A program made the position numbers and the translations under genes. Shown here piece by piece: positions 42,116 through 51,757 of a stretch of 64,000 nt of DNA. A model generated the notes under the pieces. The model did not search any database. It was not told where the DNA came from and saw only the letters and a program-made list of their open reading frames with translations. Numbering within the stretch: the first letter of the stretch is position 1; every line of letters starts with the position of its first letter. Source of the DNA: Archangium lipolyticum (lineage in GTDB: Bacteria; Myxococcota; Myxococcia; Myxococcales; Myxococcaceae); assembly GCF_024623785.1 (NCBI RefSeq), contig NZ_JANKBZ010000026.1, positions 1 to 64,000 of the forward strand. Direction: 5' to 3'.

Positions 42116-43696
42116 ATGAAGACGCCCACCGCCCTCCCCTTCGTCCTCGCGCAGGCGCCCTCGCCGCAGCCCACGCCTCCGCCCCAGCAGCCGACGCAGC
42201 CCGGGGTACCGGAGACGGGCACGCCTCCGACAGCACCCGAGGCCGGTGGCCCCTATGGGCAGATCATTGGCGTCACCGCGCTGGTGCTGCTCGCGGCGTT
42301 GATGGTGGCCGCGGCACGCAAGCTCTTCTTCAAGCGCCGCCCCGAGCTGCCCGGCAAACCGCCGGCCGGCCCCCCCACCAAGGAGAAGCCCGCCCTCCCC
42401 GAGGAGCGTCCGGAGCTGCGCGTGGAGCTGCCGCCCACCGAGGCGGAGCTCGCCATGCGCCGCGAGGCGGAGGAGATCCACGCCCGCGCCGAGGCGCTCG
42501 CCCGCCAGCGCGAGGAGGCCACCCGCGCCGCGAAGACGGCCACGGATGCCACCGAGCGCGCCCGGCTGGAGGCCGAGGCCCGTGCCCTCAAGGAGCGCGA
42601 GGAGGAGGAGAAGCGCGCCGAGTACCGCGCGAAGAAGGCCGCCGAGGACGAGGCGAAGGAGCGGCGCAAGCGCGAGCGCGAGGAGGCCGAGCGCCTCGTG
42701 GCCGAGCAGAAGGCCCGTGAGGCGGCGGCCGCCGAGGAGGCCCGTCGCGCCGAGGAGGCGGCGGCACGCGCCAAGATCGAAGCCGAGGCCGGCCGGACGC
42801 TGGCGCAGGGCCTGGACAAGACGCGCAGCCAGGGCTTCATGGCGCGGCTCAACGGCCTCTTCGGCTCGAACCGCAAGGTGGACGAGTCCATCCTGGCGGA
42901 GATGGAGGAGATCCTCTTCACCGCGGACATCGGCGTGCGCACCGCGTCCAACCTGGTGGAGGTGGCGCGCGACAAGCTCAAGCGCAACGAGCTGAGCGAC
43001 GCCGACCGCATCAAGGGCCTCATCCGCGAGGAGGTGACGCGCATCGTGGACCTGCCGGTGCCTCGCACGCTGGAGGGCGGAGGCCCTCCGCACGTGGTGA
43101 TGGTGGTGGGCGTCAACGGCGCGGGCAAGACGACCACCATCGGCAAGCTGGCGGCGAAGCTCACCGGCCAGGGCAAGAAGGTGATGCTGGCCGCGGGCGA
43201 CACCTTCCGCGCCGCCGCCACCGAGCAGCTCGACGTCTGGGCGGATCGCGCGAAGGCGGAGCTGGTGAAGGGGGCCGAGGGCGCCGACCCCAGCTCGGTC
43301 ATCTTCGAGGCCATCAAGAAGGCGAAGGACTCGGGCGCCGACGTGGTCATCGCGGACACGGCGGGCCGGCTCCACACCAAGGTGAACCTGATGGACGAGC
43401 TCAAGAAGGTGAAGCGCGTCATCGACAAGGCGCTTCCCGGGGCTCCCCACGAGGTGCTGCTGGTGCTGGACTCCACCAACGGGCAGAACGCCATCCAGCA
43501 GGCCAAGCAGTTCCACGAGGCGGTGGGCGTCACCGCCATCGCGCTCACCAAGCTCGACGGCACCGCCAAGGGCGGCGTCATCATCGGCATCTGCGACGAG
43601 CTGAAGCTCCCCGTGGTGTGGGTGGGCGTCGGCGAGAAGGTCGCCGACCTGCGCCGCTTCGAGCCCCGCGAGTTCGTCCAGGCGCTGTTCGACTAG
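42116..43696 (+). CDS. ftsY: Signal recognition particle receptor FtsY with N-terminal membrane anchor
   Basis: A 526-residue SRP receptor that docks ribosome-SRP complexes at the inner membrane. A Pro-rich start precedes a transmembrane helix (about residues 49-70, IIGVTALVLLAALMVAAA), then a highly charged Ala/Glu/Arg coiled coil (about 95-235). The NG domain follows: GVNGAGKTTTIGKLA (G1), DTFRAAATEQL, DTAGRLHTK (G3) and TKLDGTAKGG (G4). Possession of a true membrane anchor, instead of an amphipathic region, is seen in several deltaproteobacteria. ATG 42116 is the first start in the frame with a family-like N-terminus. It diverges from the toxin lipoprotein. Confidence 0.95.
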   Translation: MKTPTALPFVLAQAPSPQPTPPPQQPTQPGVPETGTPPTAPEAGGPYGQIIGVTALVLLAALMVAAARKLFFKRRPELPGKPPAGPPTKEKPALPEERPELRVELPPTEAELAMRREAEEIHARAEALARQREEATRAAKTATDATERARLEAEARALKEREEEEKRAEYRAKKAAEDEAKERRKREREEAERLVAEQKAREAAAAEEARRAEEAAARAKIEAEAGRTLAQGLDKTRSQGFMARLNGLFGSNRKVDESILAEMEEILFTADIGVRTASNLVEVARDKLKRNELSDADRIKGLIREEVTRIVDLPVPRTLEGGGPPHVVMVVGVNGAGKTTTIGKLAAKLTGQGKKVMLAAGDTFRAAATEQLDVWADRAKAELVKGAEGADPSSVIFEAIKKAKDSGADVVIADTAGRLHTKVNLMDELKKVKRVIDKALPGAPHEVLLVLDSTNGQNAIQQAKQFHEAVGVTAIALTKLDGTAKGGVIIGICDELKLPVVWVGVGEKVADLRRFEPREFVQALFD

Positions 43697-43702
43697 GCGG
43701 GC

Positions 43703-45475
43703 CTACTCCTCCCCGAGCAGGCCCGGCAGCAGCTCCTCCATGAGCTTCAGCGTCTCCGGGTCCAACGCCTTGCCATCCGCGCCGGCGCCCAGCAGGGCGC
43801 CCATGTTCGGCTTGCCGAGATCCTCGTCGCCGTGGGTCTCCTTCCACCACCGCACGCGCAGGCGCTCGAGCTCCTTGGCGTGCGGGGGGCTCGCCTTGGC
43901 CAGCTCGCGGGTGAGGCAGTCCGTGCACGTCCACTTGAAGCGGTACGTGTCCACGTAGGAGCGCAGGCCCTTGAAGAAGGCCTCGTCCCCGATGAGCTTG
44001 CGCGAGAAGTGGTGCAGCAGCGGCGCCTTGCCGTAGACGATCGCGCCGTACTGTAGCGAGTCCTGGAAGTCGTGGGTGGGCCGGTCCGCCGGGGCGTCCT
44101 TGCCGCCCGAGAGCCGGAGCATGTGGTAGGCGGAGACGAGCGCCTCCTGCCGCATCTGATCGGCCATCTCGCGCCCGTACTTCCACTCCATGTAGAGCAG
44201 CGCCGTGTATTGGGCGAGCGACTCGTCCACCACCGGCGAGTGGATGGGGTCCGAGCCCACCAGCCCCGCGAAGTACTGGTGCGCCACCTCGTGGGCCACG
44301 GTGAACTCGAGCGTGCGCTCCAGCGTCTTGCCGAGCTGCGCGAGCGGCGCGGTGTCCCCGCCCATGGCCTGGAGGAGCTGCTGCATCTGCTCCATGCCCG
44401 GCATGCCCTCGAGGGCACTGTTGGGGTCCGCCACGCCGCGGTAGAGCGACGTGCCCACGGTGATGAGGCCGGGGAACTCCATGCCTCCGGCGCCGCCCGA
44501 CAGCGGGGCCTCCACCACGCGGAAGTACTTGAACGGCAGGGGCCCCAGGCGCCGCTCCATCTCCGTCAGGGAGTCACTGGCGTACTGCAGCACGCGCTTG
44601 CCCACCACGGCGTCGCGGGCGGCGAAGTGGCTCTCCACGGTGACACCCTTCACCGTCGTGGTGAGGCTCTGGTAGCCGCGCGAGGCGAACACGGGAAAGT
44701 CGCGCACCGCGCCCGCGGCGAAGCTGAAGCGCACGCGGCCATCGCGCTGGGGCACCTCGCCCATGGGGACGCCGGTGACGTGTACCTTCCAGCCCGCCGG
44801 GACGATGACGTTGGCGAGCACGTTCGAGGGATCGTACAGCGCCAGGTCGCCGACGCCCGAGGGCCCGGTCCAGGGGTCGCCGCTCGCGTCCTGGGGAGGC
44901 ACCAGCGGCACCACGCCCACCAGGCTCATGAAGTCATCCGCCGCGGAGAAGGCGCCATAGTCCCCTCCTCCCCCGCCCGAGGCGCCGAGCGCGCCCAGCA
45001 ACGAGTTGGCGCTGGGGCTCGCGCGAGGCACCTGGGCCTCCAGGTCGAGCTCCACCACCACCGAGCCGCCCGGGGCGACGGGAGTGGCCAGCGGCACGAA
45101 GTAGAGGCTGTTGTCCTCGAGGTGCTGGGGCTTCGCGGGCTTCCCGTTCGCCTTCACGTCCGAGAGCGTCACCCGGGGATCGAAGGCGTTGGGGGTGACG
45201 CGCAGGTGGACCCCCTCCATCGGGCGGTTGCGCACGCGCAGTTCCACCCGCAGGTGGCCCGTCACCCGCCGCGTCTTCGGATCCAACTCCAGCTGCACCT
45301 GGTAGCGCGGCAGCTCCTCCAGTGGCCCGAGCGCCTGCGCGGCGCGGGCCTTCTCCTCGGGCCGCAGGTGCTGCAGGGAGAACTGCACCTCCGGGGGAAC
45401 GAAGTCTCCGGCGGGAGCGGCCCCGGGGACGAGCAGCAGGGCGAGCAGCGGCCAGCGGCGCAGGGATGCGGACAT
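43703..45475 (-). CDS. Secreted M1-family zinc metallopeptidase
   Basis: A 590-residue exported peptidase. A signal peptide ends at about AAPAG. The N-terminal beta domain is followed by the substrate-binding GGMEFPGLI (in place of GAMEN) and the zinc motif HEVAHQYF with the third ligand Glu in VVDESLAQY, 18 residues on. The C-terminal helical region is short. The Gly-rich insertion near residue 155 (SGGGGGDYG) is unusual. It should act in the periplasm or outside, removing N-terminal residues from peptides. It is convergent with ftsY (six-base gap) and diverges from the small lipoprotein gene by 18 bases, so their promoters overlap. Confidence 0.9.
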   Translation of the reverse strand: MSASLRRWPLLALLLVPGAAPAGDFVPPEVQFSLQHLRPEEKARAAQALGPLEELPRYQVQLELDPKTRRVTGHLRVELRVRNRPMEGVHLRVTPNAFDPRVTLSDVKANGKPAKPQHLEDNSLYFVPLATPVAPGGSVVVELDLEAQVPRASPSANSLLGALGASGGGGGDYGAFSAADDFMSLVGVVPLVPPQDASGDPWTGPSGVGDLALYDPSNVLANVIVPAGWKVHVTGVPMGEVPQRDGRVRFSFAAGAVRDFPVFASRGYQSLTTTVKGVTVESHFAARDAVVGKRVLQYASDSLTEMERRLGPLPFKYFRVVEAPLSGGAGGMEFPGLITVGTSLYRGVADPNSALEGMPGMEQMQQLLQAMGGDTAPLAQLGKTLERTLEFTVAHEVAHQYFAGLVGSDPIHSPVVDESLAQYTALLYMEWKYGREMADQMRQEALVSAYHMLRLSGGKDAPADRPTHDFQDSLQYGAIVYGKAPLLHHFSRKLIGDEAFFKGLRSYVDTYRFKWTCTDCLTRELAKASPPHAKELERLRVRWWKETHGDEDLGKPNMGALLGAGADGKALDPETLKLMEELLPGLLGEE

Positions 45476-45493
45476 GGGGATATGTTACCGGCG

Positions 45494-46078
45494 ATGACCC
45501 TTCGAAAGCTCGCCCTGGCCGCCGTGGCCACCACCGCGCTGTCGTGCGTGAAGCAGCTCGCACCCACGCCCCCGGGACAGCCCCGGCCCTACCCGCTGCT
45601 GAAGGAGACGGAGGAGCGGGAAACTTCCGAGCTCACTGTGAAGCGCGAGGACGTGGAGATCGACACGCGCGAATTCGAGCGGACGCCTCGGGTGGTGGCC
45701 ACCGGAGAGACGCCGCTGGTGCAGCTGTCCGGGGCACGAGCCCGGCTCTACGGGGACGCGGCGGGCACCAAGGGCTTCAAGGTGGACAACTTCATCCTCC
45801 TCGAGGTGCTGGATGCCTCGGGCCGGGTGCTCAACCGGAGCGCGGTGGGCTTCTCCGAGAACGTGCACATGGGCCGCGAGGTGGTGGACAGCGTCGGCCC
45901 GCGCTCCTTCCACTTCGAGCCGGGCCAGGTGGACCTCACGACCCGGCTCCCGGAGAGCGAGCCCTTCCAGGTGCGCGCGACGGTGCTGGACTACTCGGGC
46001 GTGGGCCGGGTGACGGATGTCTTCCTGGTGCTCGAGCCGGGAGGCGAGCGCCAGGAAGACGACCTGCGGGGCCAGTGA
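45494..46078 (+). CDS. Lipoprotein of unknown function
   Basis: A 194-residue lipoprotein with Cys18 after TTALS. The mature part contains a charged spacer followed by a beta-rich domain with LLEVLDASGRVLNRSAVGF and VRATVLDYSGVGRVTDVFL, suggestive of an immunoglobulin-like fold. No enzyme motif. An ATG four codons upstream (45482) is also possible. It diverges from the M1 peptidase gene. Function unknown. Confidence 0.75.
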   Translation: MTLRKLALAAVATTALSCVKQLAPTPPGQPRPYPLLKETEERETSELTVKREDVEIDTREFERTPRVVATGETPLVQLSGARARLYGDAAGTKGFKVDNFILLEVLDASGRVLNRSAVGFSENVHMGREVVDSVGPRSFHFEPGQVDLTTRLPESEPFQVRATVLDYSGVGRVTDVFLVLEPGGERQEDDLRGQ

Positions 46079-46088
46079 CCCCGGCGGC

Positions 46089-47054
46089 TCAGAACCGCAC
46101 CAGGCCTCCGCTGGCGCTGGCACCCGAGGGGCCGTTGATGACGGCGTCACAACTGGGGGCGGGAGCGCAGACGTCGGCCGCATTCAGCGGCCTGGGCTGC
46201 GTGGCGACCACGGTGCCCACGGCGGCGCCGACGACCACGGCGCCCACGCCGGCCCAGAAGTACCAGCGCTTGGTGAGCGGCGTGTCGGTGGAGACCTCCG
46301 GCACCTCCTGGGTCAGCGGCGAGGTCTCCGTGGGGCCCGGCGTGAGGACCGGGTTGCGCGGCTCGTCGGCGGCGACGAGCGGACGCAGGTTGACCTCGAC
46401 GTTGTACTCCTTGCCGGCGCGCACGGCGATGCGCTGCGTCTCGGGGCGGTAGCCGTCGCGCTGGACGACGATCTCATGGGAGCCCGCCGAGAGCATGATG
46501 CCCTCGAGCGGCGCCACGCCCTTGTCCTCGCCATCGATGAGGACGCGGGCCCCCTCGACGTCCGCCTTCACGGAGACGAAGCCCGTGACGGCCTCGAGCA
46601 TCACGCTCACCTCGGTGAGCTCCCCCTCCTTGGCGGTGATGCGCCGGGAGAAGTCGCGGTAGCCGCTGCGCCGCACGGCGACGGTGTGCTCGCCGGGGGT
46701 CACCTCGATGGGGCCCTTGGGGATGGCGCCGATCTCCTTGTCATCGAGGAACAGGCGCGCGCCCCGGACGACGCCGGTCATCTTCACGGCCAGCTCGGTC
46801 TTCCGGATGAGGGGCGCGAGGATCTCCGAGTCCTGGACGGGAGCCGGCGCCGGTTCCGCGACCGGCTGCGACTTCGCGCCCTTCTTCGGGGGCTTCGCGG
46901 CCTTGGGCGGCCGGGTCTTCTTGGCCTTCCCCTTGCCCTTGGAGGGCTGGAGGGGCGCCAACGGGGCGAGATCATCGCTCAAGTCCTGCGCGAGCGCAGG
47001 AGGGGCGGCGAAGCAGAGGACCAACGCGATCAGGAAGGCGCGACGCAGGACCAT
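46089..47054 (-). CDS. PEGA-domain protein with C-terminal transmembrane helix
   Basis: A 321-residue protein with a signal peptide (cleavage after ALAQ), a Lys/Pro-rich linker and two or three consecutive PEGA-type beta domains: GARLFLDDKEIGAIPKGPIEVTPGEH, then GARVLIDGEDKGVAPLEGIMLSAGSHEI. A hydrophobic helix (FWAGVGAVVVGAAVGTVVA) lies near the C-terminus. PEGA proteins are common in myxobacterial envelopes and often sit beside kinases; none is adjacent here. ATG 47054 was chosen for the signal peptide; an upstream in-frame extension is rejected. Ligand unknown. Confidence 0.85.
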   Translation of the reverse strand: MVLRRAFLIALVLCFAAPPALAQDLSDDLAPLAPLQPSKGKGKAKKTRPPKAAKPPKKGAKSQPVAEPAPAPVQDSEILAPLIRKTELAVKMTGVVRGARLFLDDKEIGAIPKGPIEVTPGEHTVAVRRSGYRDFSRRITAKEGELTEVSVMLEAVTGFVSVKADVEGARVLIDGEDKGVAPLEGIMLSAGSHEIVVQRDGYRPETQRIAVRAGKEYNVEVNLRPLVAADEPRNPVLTPGPTETSPLTQEVPEVSTDTPLTKRWYFWAGVGAVVVGAAVGTVVATQPRPLNAADVCAPAPSCDAVINGPSGASASGGLVRF

Positions 47055-47137
47055 GAGGGTCCAAAGGTTAAAGAGTCGCGGGGTATGGGTCAAACAGGAG
47101 TCCACCCGAGGAGCCCGTTGGGGGAAGATCGCCTCCC

Positions 47138-47677
47138 ATGTCACGAAAGATTGCCTGGATCGCAGCGGGTGGCCTCGCCGCCACCCTCACGGCCTGTCCG
47201 GCCCGGACGCCCCCCCTCCCCAACAGCCCCGCTCCCATACATGTGCCCCCGGGGTGCGAGAAGAACCAGACGGGCGAGTACCACCACGCGGACAACCCCG
47301 CGTTCCGCTACTTCGGCGAGGACGACGGCGGCACGCTGACGCTGGGGGTGGCGCGCGCACGCGAGGGCCTGGAGGGCCCCGGGGACGCGGGGACGACGGT
47401 CAACATCGTGCTGCAACGCACGCCGGACGGCTTCGTGGGGGAGACCCGGTCCACGACGTTCACCCCCTCGGGCACGGCGTGTCCGGTGCGCTTCCCCACC
47501 GAGGCGACGGCCTGTGACGACAAGGGCCTGACCCTGCGCTCGGTGGCGGCGACGTCGATCGACGAGAACTGCCGCCCGGCCCCCACCGGCCCCAAGCCCC
47601 AGTGGAAGGAGCAGCGGCTGGTGAGGGGAGTGCCGGACACGGGCGCGCCCGATGCGGGCACGCCCGACGCGGGCTGA
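47138..47677 (+). CDS. Lipoprotein with Asp/Ala/Gly/Pro repeat tail
   Basis: A 179-residue lipoprotein (lipobox ATLTAC, then Pro-rich). The mature domain has four scattered cysteines (GCEK, ACPV, ACDD, NCRP), suggesting two disulphides. The C-terminus ends in a short repeat (DTGAPDAGTPDAG) of a kind common in myxobacterial envelope proteins. No family recognised. Convergent with the GT2 glycosyltransferase gene four bases away. Confidence 0.78.
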   Translation: MSRKIAWIAAGGLAATLTACPARTPPLPNSPAPIHVPPGCEKNQTGEYHHADNPAFRYFGEDDGGTLTLGVARAREGLEGPGDAGTTVNIVLQRTPDGFVGETRSTTFTPSGTACPVRFPTEATACDDKGLTLRSVAATSIDENCRPAPTGPKPQWKEQRLVRGVPDTGAPDAGTPDAG

Positions 47678-47681
47678 GCGG

Positions 47682-49199
47682 CTAGGCGGCGCGGCGGGTC
47701 TGCTCCTCGGCCACCTTCACGGGGGCGGGAGCGGACTCGCTGAACTTCAGGCGGCCCTGCAGCAGGCTGGACACGCCCACGTACAGGAAGCCACCGAGGA
47801 ACAGCATGATGAAGGGCACCGAGGTGTAGATGCGCTTCTCGATGGCGAACCACAGCGCGCCGGCGAAGTAGAGCGCGAAGGACAGCTCGATGATGGGCAT
47901 CAGCGTCTTGTCACCGCGGTAGCTCTTCTTCACGGCGGCGACCTTCTTGCCCTCGGCGCCGGTCTTCGGAGTACGGGTGAAGCCGGACTGCTGGCCCAGC
48001 AGCGCCTCGAGCACCGCACGGGCGTTGTTGATGGCCAGACCGATGCCCAGGCTCATCAGGAAGGGCAGGTACTTGACGCGCTCCCAGCCCTTGGCACCGC
48101 GCTCGCGCTGGGCGGCCACGTAGAAGGCGCAGACGCTGGCGGTGGCGCTCAGGAAGAAGGGCAGGTCCAGGAAGAGCGTGCCGTAGAGGCCGTGCTGGAA
48201 GCGCACCACCATGGACAGCGGCATGAGCGCGCTGAGCACCACCATCAACAGGTAGGCCATGTTGTTGGTGAGGTGGAAGAAGGCCTCGCGCTTGACGGCG
48301 AAGGGCAGGTCGCTCTTGAGGATCATCGGCAGCAGCTTGCGCGCCGTCTGGATGGAGCCCTTGGCCCAGCGGTGCTGCTGGCTCTTGAAGGCGTTCATCT
48401 CCACGGGCACCTCGGCCGGGGAGATGACCTCGGGCAGGAAGATGAACTGCCAGCCCTTCACCTGGGCGCGGTAGCTCAGGTCCAGGTCCTCGGTGAGCGT
48501 GTCGTGCTGCCAGCCGCCCGCGTCCGAGATGGTGACGCGCCGCCAGATGCCGGCCGTCCCGTTGAAGTTGAAGAAGCAGCCCGAGCGGTTGCGCGCGGTG
48601 TGCTCGATGATGAAGTGGCCGTCGAGGAAGATGCTCTGGGCCTGGGTGAGGATGGAGAACTCGCGGTTGAGGTGGCCCCAGCGCACCTGCACCATGCCCA
48701 CCTTGGAGTCGGCGAAGAAGGGCACCGTGCGCAGCAGGAAGTCCGGGCTGGGCACGAAGTCCGCGTCGAACACCGCCACGAACTCGCCCTTGGCCGTCAG
48801 CAGGCCGTTCTCCAGCGCGCCCGCCTTGAAGCCCTGGCGGTTCTCGCGGTGGATGTAGACGATGTCGTGGCCCTGCTGCCGGTGGCGCTCCACGCACGCG
48901 CGGGCGATGCCACACGTCTCGTCCGTGGAGTCATCCAGGACCTGGATCTCCAGCAGCTCGCGCGGGTAGTCGATGCGGCACACCGACTCCACCAGGCGCT
49001 CGACCACGTACATCTCGTTGAAGATGGGCAGCTGGATGGTGACCCGCGGCAACGCCGGCAGCACGCCCTTGGGCGTGGGCAGCTTGAACTTGTGGCGGTA
49101 GTACAGGAACGCCATCCGGTAGCGGTGTGATCCGTAGACCGCCAGCACGCAGAGGACGCTGAAGTACACGCCCAAGAAAAGGATCTCGACGGTGGTCAT
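47682..49199 (-). CDS. Processive family 2 glycosyltransferase (cellulose/glucomannan synthase-like)
   Basis: A 505-residue membrane glycosyltransferase. An N-terminal helix is followed by a cytosolic GT-A domain with [22 protein letters not shown] (DxD), TEDLDLSYR (catalytic TED) and QQHRWAKGS (QxxRW), the full set for a processive beta-glycan synthase. Four or more helices follow. This class makes beta-mannan, glucomannan or cellulose-like polymers and extrudes them. No BcsB or outer-membrane exporter is adjacent. The gene has a good promoter at 49368-49396 and a 5' leader of about 160 bases carrying a 31-base palindrome. A Shine-Dalgarno AGGTCAG precedes the ATG. Confidence 0.9.
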   Translation of the reverse strand: MTTVEILFLGVYFSVLCVLAVYGSHRYRMAFLYYRHKFKLPTPKGVLPALPRVTIQLPIFNEMYVVERLVESVCRIDYPRELLEIQVLDDSTDETCGIARACVERHRQQGHDIVYIHRENRQGFKAGALENGLLTAKGEFVAVFDADFVPSPDFLLRTVPFFADSKVGMVQVRWGHLNREFSILTQAQSIFLDGHFIIEHTARNRSGCFFNFNGTAGIWRRVTISDAGGWQHDTLTEDLDLSYRAQVKGWQFIFLPEVISPAEVPVEMNAFKSQQHRWAKGSIQTARKLLPMILKSDLPFAVKREAFFHLTNNMAYLLMVVLSALMPLSMVVRFQHGLYGTLFLDLPFFLSATASVCAFYVAAQRERGAKGWERVKYLPFLMSLGIGLAINNARAVLEALLGQQSGFTRTPKTGAEGKKVAAVKKSYRGDKTLMPIIELSFALYFAGALWFAIEKRIYTSVPFIMLFLGGFLYVGVSSLLQGRLKFSESAPAPVKVAEEQTRRAA

Positions 49200-49320
49200 C
49201 TGACCTGGCCCCTACCGCGGGTGAAGTCGCCGCGGTCTTTACCCTGCTCGGCGGAGATGAAAGACCGACCCTCGCCGACCGCCGCATCCGGTTCAGCGGA
49301 GCCCCCCCGCCTTGTATGTG

Positions 49321-49351
49321 CCCGGAATGACAAGGTTTTGTCTATTCCGGG
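49321..49351. promoter_or_regulatory. 31-base inverted repeat in the leader of the GT2 gene
   Basis: CCCGGAAT (49321-49328) pairs with ATTCCGGG (49344-49351), and the inner GACAA pairs with TTGTC; the arms are about 13 bases with a one-base bulge. It starts about ten bases after the predicted transcription start of the glycosyltransferase gene. It could be an operator or an mRNA hairpin; without a U-run it is unlikely to be a simple terminator of ddl. Confidence 0.65.
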
Positions 49352-49367
49352 CAGTAACGAGCGCCGG

Positions 49368-49396
49368 ACAATAGGGACGCGTCAAGTGACTGTCAA
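49368..49396 (-). promoter_or_regulatory. Sigma-70-type promoter for the GT2 gene
   Basis: On the minus strand TTGACA (49391-49396) and TATTGT (49368-49373) are separated by exactly 17 bases. Transcription would start near 49361, giving a leader of about 160 bases to the glycosyltransferase start. The region is more AT-rich than its surroundings. Confidence 0.7.
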
Positions 49397-49482
49397 ATAG
49401 ATACCCGGACCGGGACGTGCAGTGGAGCCCGGAGAGGGCGCGCAACCCCGCGACCTCTCAACGCCTTTCACGCGTTGGCGCC

Positions 49483-50457
49483 TCAGCCGGCCACGCGCTG
49501 GGCCACGGCGGGCGCGGGGACTGCAAGGGGCGCATCGGCCACATCCGCTTCGTCTCGGGCGGCGAGAGAAAGGATGCGCTCCACCAGCGCGGGGAAGTCG
49601 AGTCCGCGCGCGGCGGCGATTTTCGGCAGCAGGCTGACGGGGGTGAGGCCCGGGAGGGTGTTCACCTCGAGGATGACGTCGTTCTCATCCTCCGAGCAGA
49701 TGAGATCCACCCGGCCGTAGCCGCGGCAGCCCAGGGCGCGGTAGGCGGCGAGCGCGAGGGACTCCACGTTGGCCAGGCGCGTGGGGGACAGGCGCGCGGG
49801 GAGGAAGTAGCGCGAGCCGCCCTTGTACTTGGCGTCATAGTCGAGACTCTCGCGCGGGGAGACGACCTCGCAGTTGCCGAGCACCTGCTCGTCGAGGATG
49901 CCGACGGTCACCTCGCGGCCGTGGGCCATGCGCTCCACGAGGGCCTCGCCCCCGAAGCGGCAGGCCAGGGCCACGGCGGAGGCGAGCGCCTCGGGCTGGC
50001 GCACCACGGAGAGGCCCACCGACGAGCCGCCACACGCGGGCTTCACCACACAGGGAAAACCCAGGTCACCGTGGAGCTCCAGGGCGCGAGGGGCATCGGC
50101 GCGGCCCACGCGGTAGCCCTGGGGCGTGGGGAGGTTGTGGAGCCGGAAGAGCTTCTTGGCCATGGGCTTGTTCATGGCGAGCGCGGAGGCCAGCACGCCC
50201 GAGCCCGTATAAGGAAGACCCATCAGCTCCAACAGACCTTGCACCTTGCCGTCCTCGCCCATGCGGCCGTGGAGGGCGAGGAAGGCGACATCGAGCTCGG
50301 CCGAGCGAAGGGCGCGGTCCAGACCGGGGCCGGCGAAGATGCGGCTGACCGAGTGACCCCGGGACTCCAGGGCCGCCACCACGGCCTCACCGGTCTTCAA
50401 CGAAATCTCCCGCTCCTCACCCCAACCACCCATCAGCACACCGACGCGCTTGCCCAT
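49483..50457 (-). CDS. ddl: D-alanine--D-alanine ligase
   Basis: A 324-residue ATP-grasp ligase that makes the D-Ala-D-Ala dipeptide for peptidoglycan. Motifs: LMGGWGEEREISLKTG, LHGRMGEDG, YTGSGVLASALAMNK, CVVKPACGGSSVG, YDAKYKGG (omega loop) and GRVDLICSED with EVNTLPG. The length is normal apart from a C-terminal Ala-rich tail. ATG 50457 has AAGGAGGAA at the right distance. Normally ddl sits in the dcw cluster; here it stands alone, so the cell may have a second copy. Confidence 0.94.
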   Translation of the reverse strand: MGKRVGVLMGGWGEEREISLKTGEAVVAALESRGHSVSRIFAGPGLDRALRSAELDVAFLALHGRMGEDGKVQGLLELMGLPYTGSGVLASALAMNKPMAKKLFRLHNLPTPQGYRVGRADAPRALELHGDLGFPCVVKPACGGSSVGLSVVRQPEALASAVALACRFGGEALVERMAHGREVTVGILDEQVLGNCEVVSPRESLDYDAKYKGGSRYFLPARLSPTRLANVESLALAAYRALGCRGYGRVDLICSEDENDVILEVNTLPGLTPVSLLPKIAAARGLDFPALVERILSLAARDEADVADAPLAVPAPAVAQRVAG

Positions 50458-50659
50458 GACTTTGAATTCCTCCTTGTCAGGGGTCTAGAGCACACGGGAT
50501 GCCAACCGGGGAGGTGCAGCCGAGATGGAATCCTGCCCACCGGCCCGCTTCAGAACCCCGTCTTTCCAGCACATCGGGACAAGGAGCGTGTGGTGCCACA
50601 CGGAGCGAGCGTGTCCATCAAACCACGCCGTGGCCGAGTGGCCGCGCCGCGCCCACCTC

Positions 50660-50693
50660 CCCTCTCCCTCTGGGAGAGGGACGGGGTGAGGGT
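50660..50693 (+). repeat. Dispersed palindromic repeat, copy 2
   Basis: Same 34-base element as 5366-5399, same orientation, in the gap between ddl and the RNase Z-like gene. Together with copy 3 the identity extends further, to about 43 bases, including CCTC on the left and TATCCGC on the right. Confidence 0.85.
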
Positions 50694-50718
50694 ATCCGCG
50701 CCCGGCTTCCCCACTCCG

Positions 50719-51567
50719 TCACCCGAACCAGCGGCCCGAAGCGGGAGCGAAGATCCGGAGCCGGTCGCGCAGCCGTGCGGGGGCGCGAGCCTGGATGGTG
50801 GAATGAACCTCCTCCGGACCATAGGCCTGACTGAAGTGCATCAACACGAGAGCCTCGTTCTGGAAGAGCTCGGCGCGCGCGAAGATCTCATCGAGGTGGA
50901 TGTGTGAGCGCTCCTGAGCATCCTGCACGGTGCGCTTCGAATCGATGAAGGTGCACTCGAGAATCAGCACCCGGCTGTCGAGCAGCGAGGGAGCGGTCTC
51001 CAGCACGCGCGAGAGGGTATCGGTGGCATAGGCCAGCTCGAGGTGTTCGACCTCGTCGAAGAGGTCCTCGCCCGCCTTGCGCCTGCGAGCGATCTCCTGG
51101 GGAGGCAGCGACTGATGCTCGGGCCTGAGCTTCGAGACGCGGCGGAGGAACTGGTAGCAGAGCGAGGGGACGGTGTGGTGCGTGCGGAAGGCGCGAACCC
51201 ACAACCCATGTCCCAGGTGGTGCGTATCACCCGGGCGCATCGGGACGGTCTCGACATCGGTCTCGGTGCGGTGCAGCCGGCCTTGAACGGAGAGGGCCTC
51301 GCGCACGGGGGCTTCGATCTCCGCGGGCAGGAAGACCTGGGGAGGCGCCTTGCCGATGAGGGTGCGGATGCCGAGCAACGAGCCGAGCGCGCTGGCGTGA
51401 TCGGAGTGGCCGTGGCTCAAGAAGATGCGATCGGTCCCGGCGAAGGAGCGGATGGGAACACCGGCATCGAGCACGACCCCCAGCTCTGGCACCTGGAGCG
51501 AGGTGTAGACGCCTCCGACCGAAATGCCTCGAACCGTATAGGGACCCGCGCTGACCTCGGTGAGCAT
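50719..51567 (-). CDS. RNase Z-like metallo-beta-lactamase-fold protein
   Basis: A 282-residue protein with the metallo-beta-lactamase motif SHGHSDHASAL, followed by FRTHHTVPSLCYQF, AYATDT, LECTF and a final LMHFSQAYG. The arrangement matches the RNase Z/plant nuclear RNase Z group, which trims tRNA 3' ends, rather than a beta-lactamase. The canonical exosite and the HEAT/HTS motif of classical RNase Z are not clear, so a related phosphodiesterase is possible. It stands alone between ddl and gspC. Confidence 0.82.
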   Translation of the reverse strand: MLTEVSAGPYTVRGISVGGVYTSLQVPELGVVLDAGVPIRSFAGTDRIFLSHGHSDHASALGSLLGIRTLIGKAPPQVFLPAEIEAPVREALSVQGRLHRTETDVETVPMRPGDTHHLGHGLWVRAFRTHHTVPSLCYQFLRRVSKLRPEHQSLPPQEIARRRKAGEDLFDEVEHLELAYATDTLSRVLETAPSLLDSRVLILECTFIDSKRTVQDAQERSHIHLDEIFARAELFQNEALVLMHFSQAYGPEEVHSTIQARAPARLRDRLRIFAPASGRWFG

Positions 51568-51757
51568 CCGGAGAGGCTAGCGGAAGGGGACGCGCTGTCA
51601 CGTCCCGCGAGACACCTCTGACAGCTTGTCGTGCCATGGGCGCGGTCCACGCGGTGGACAGAGACCGTCTTCCCTCTGAAGAGGCCCATGGCGCGGCCGT
51701 TGGTCCCGGCCTTGCTCAGGGAACCGGGCATCCACGACACCTCACAGGAGACGTCCG

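Noticed and set aside
43697-43702. Terminator between ftsY and the M1 peptidase
   Set aside because: The convergent stops are six bases apart and no hairpin could be recognised at the junction.
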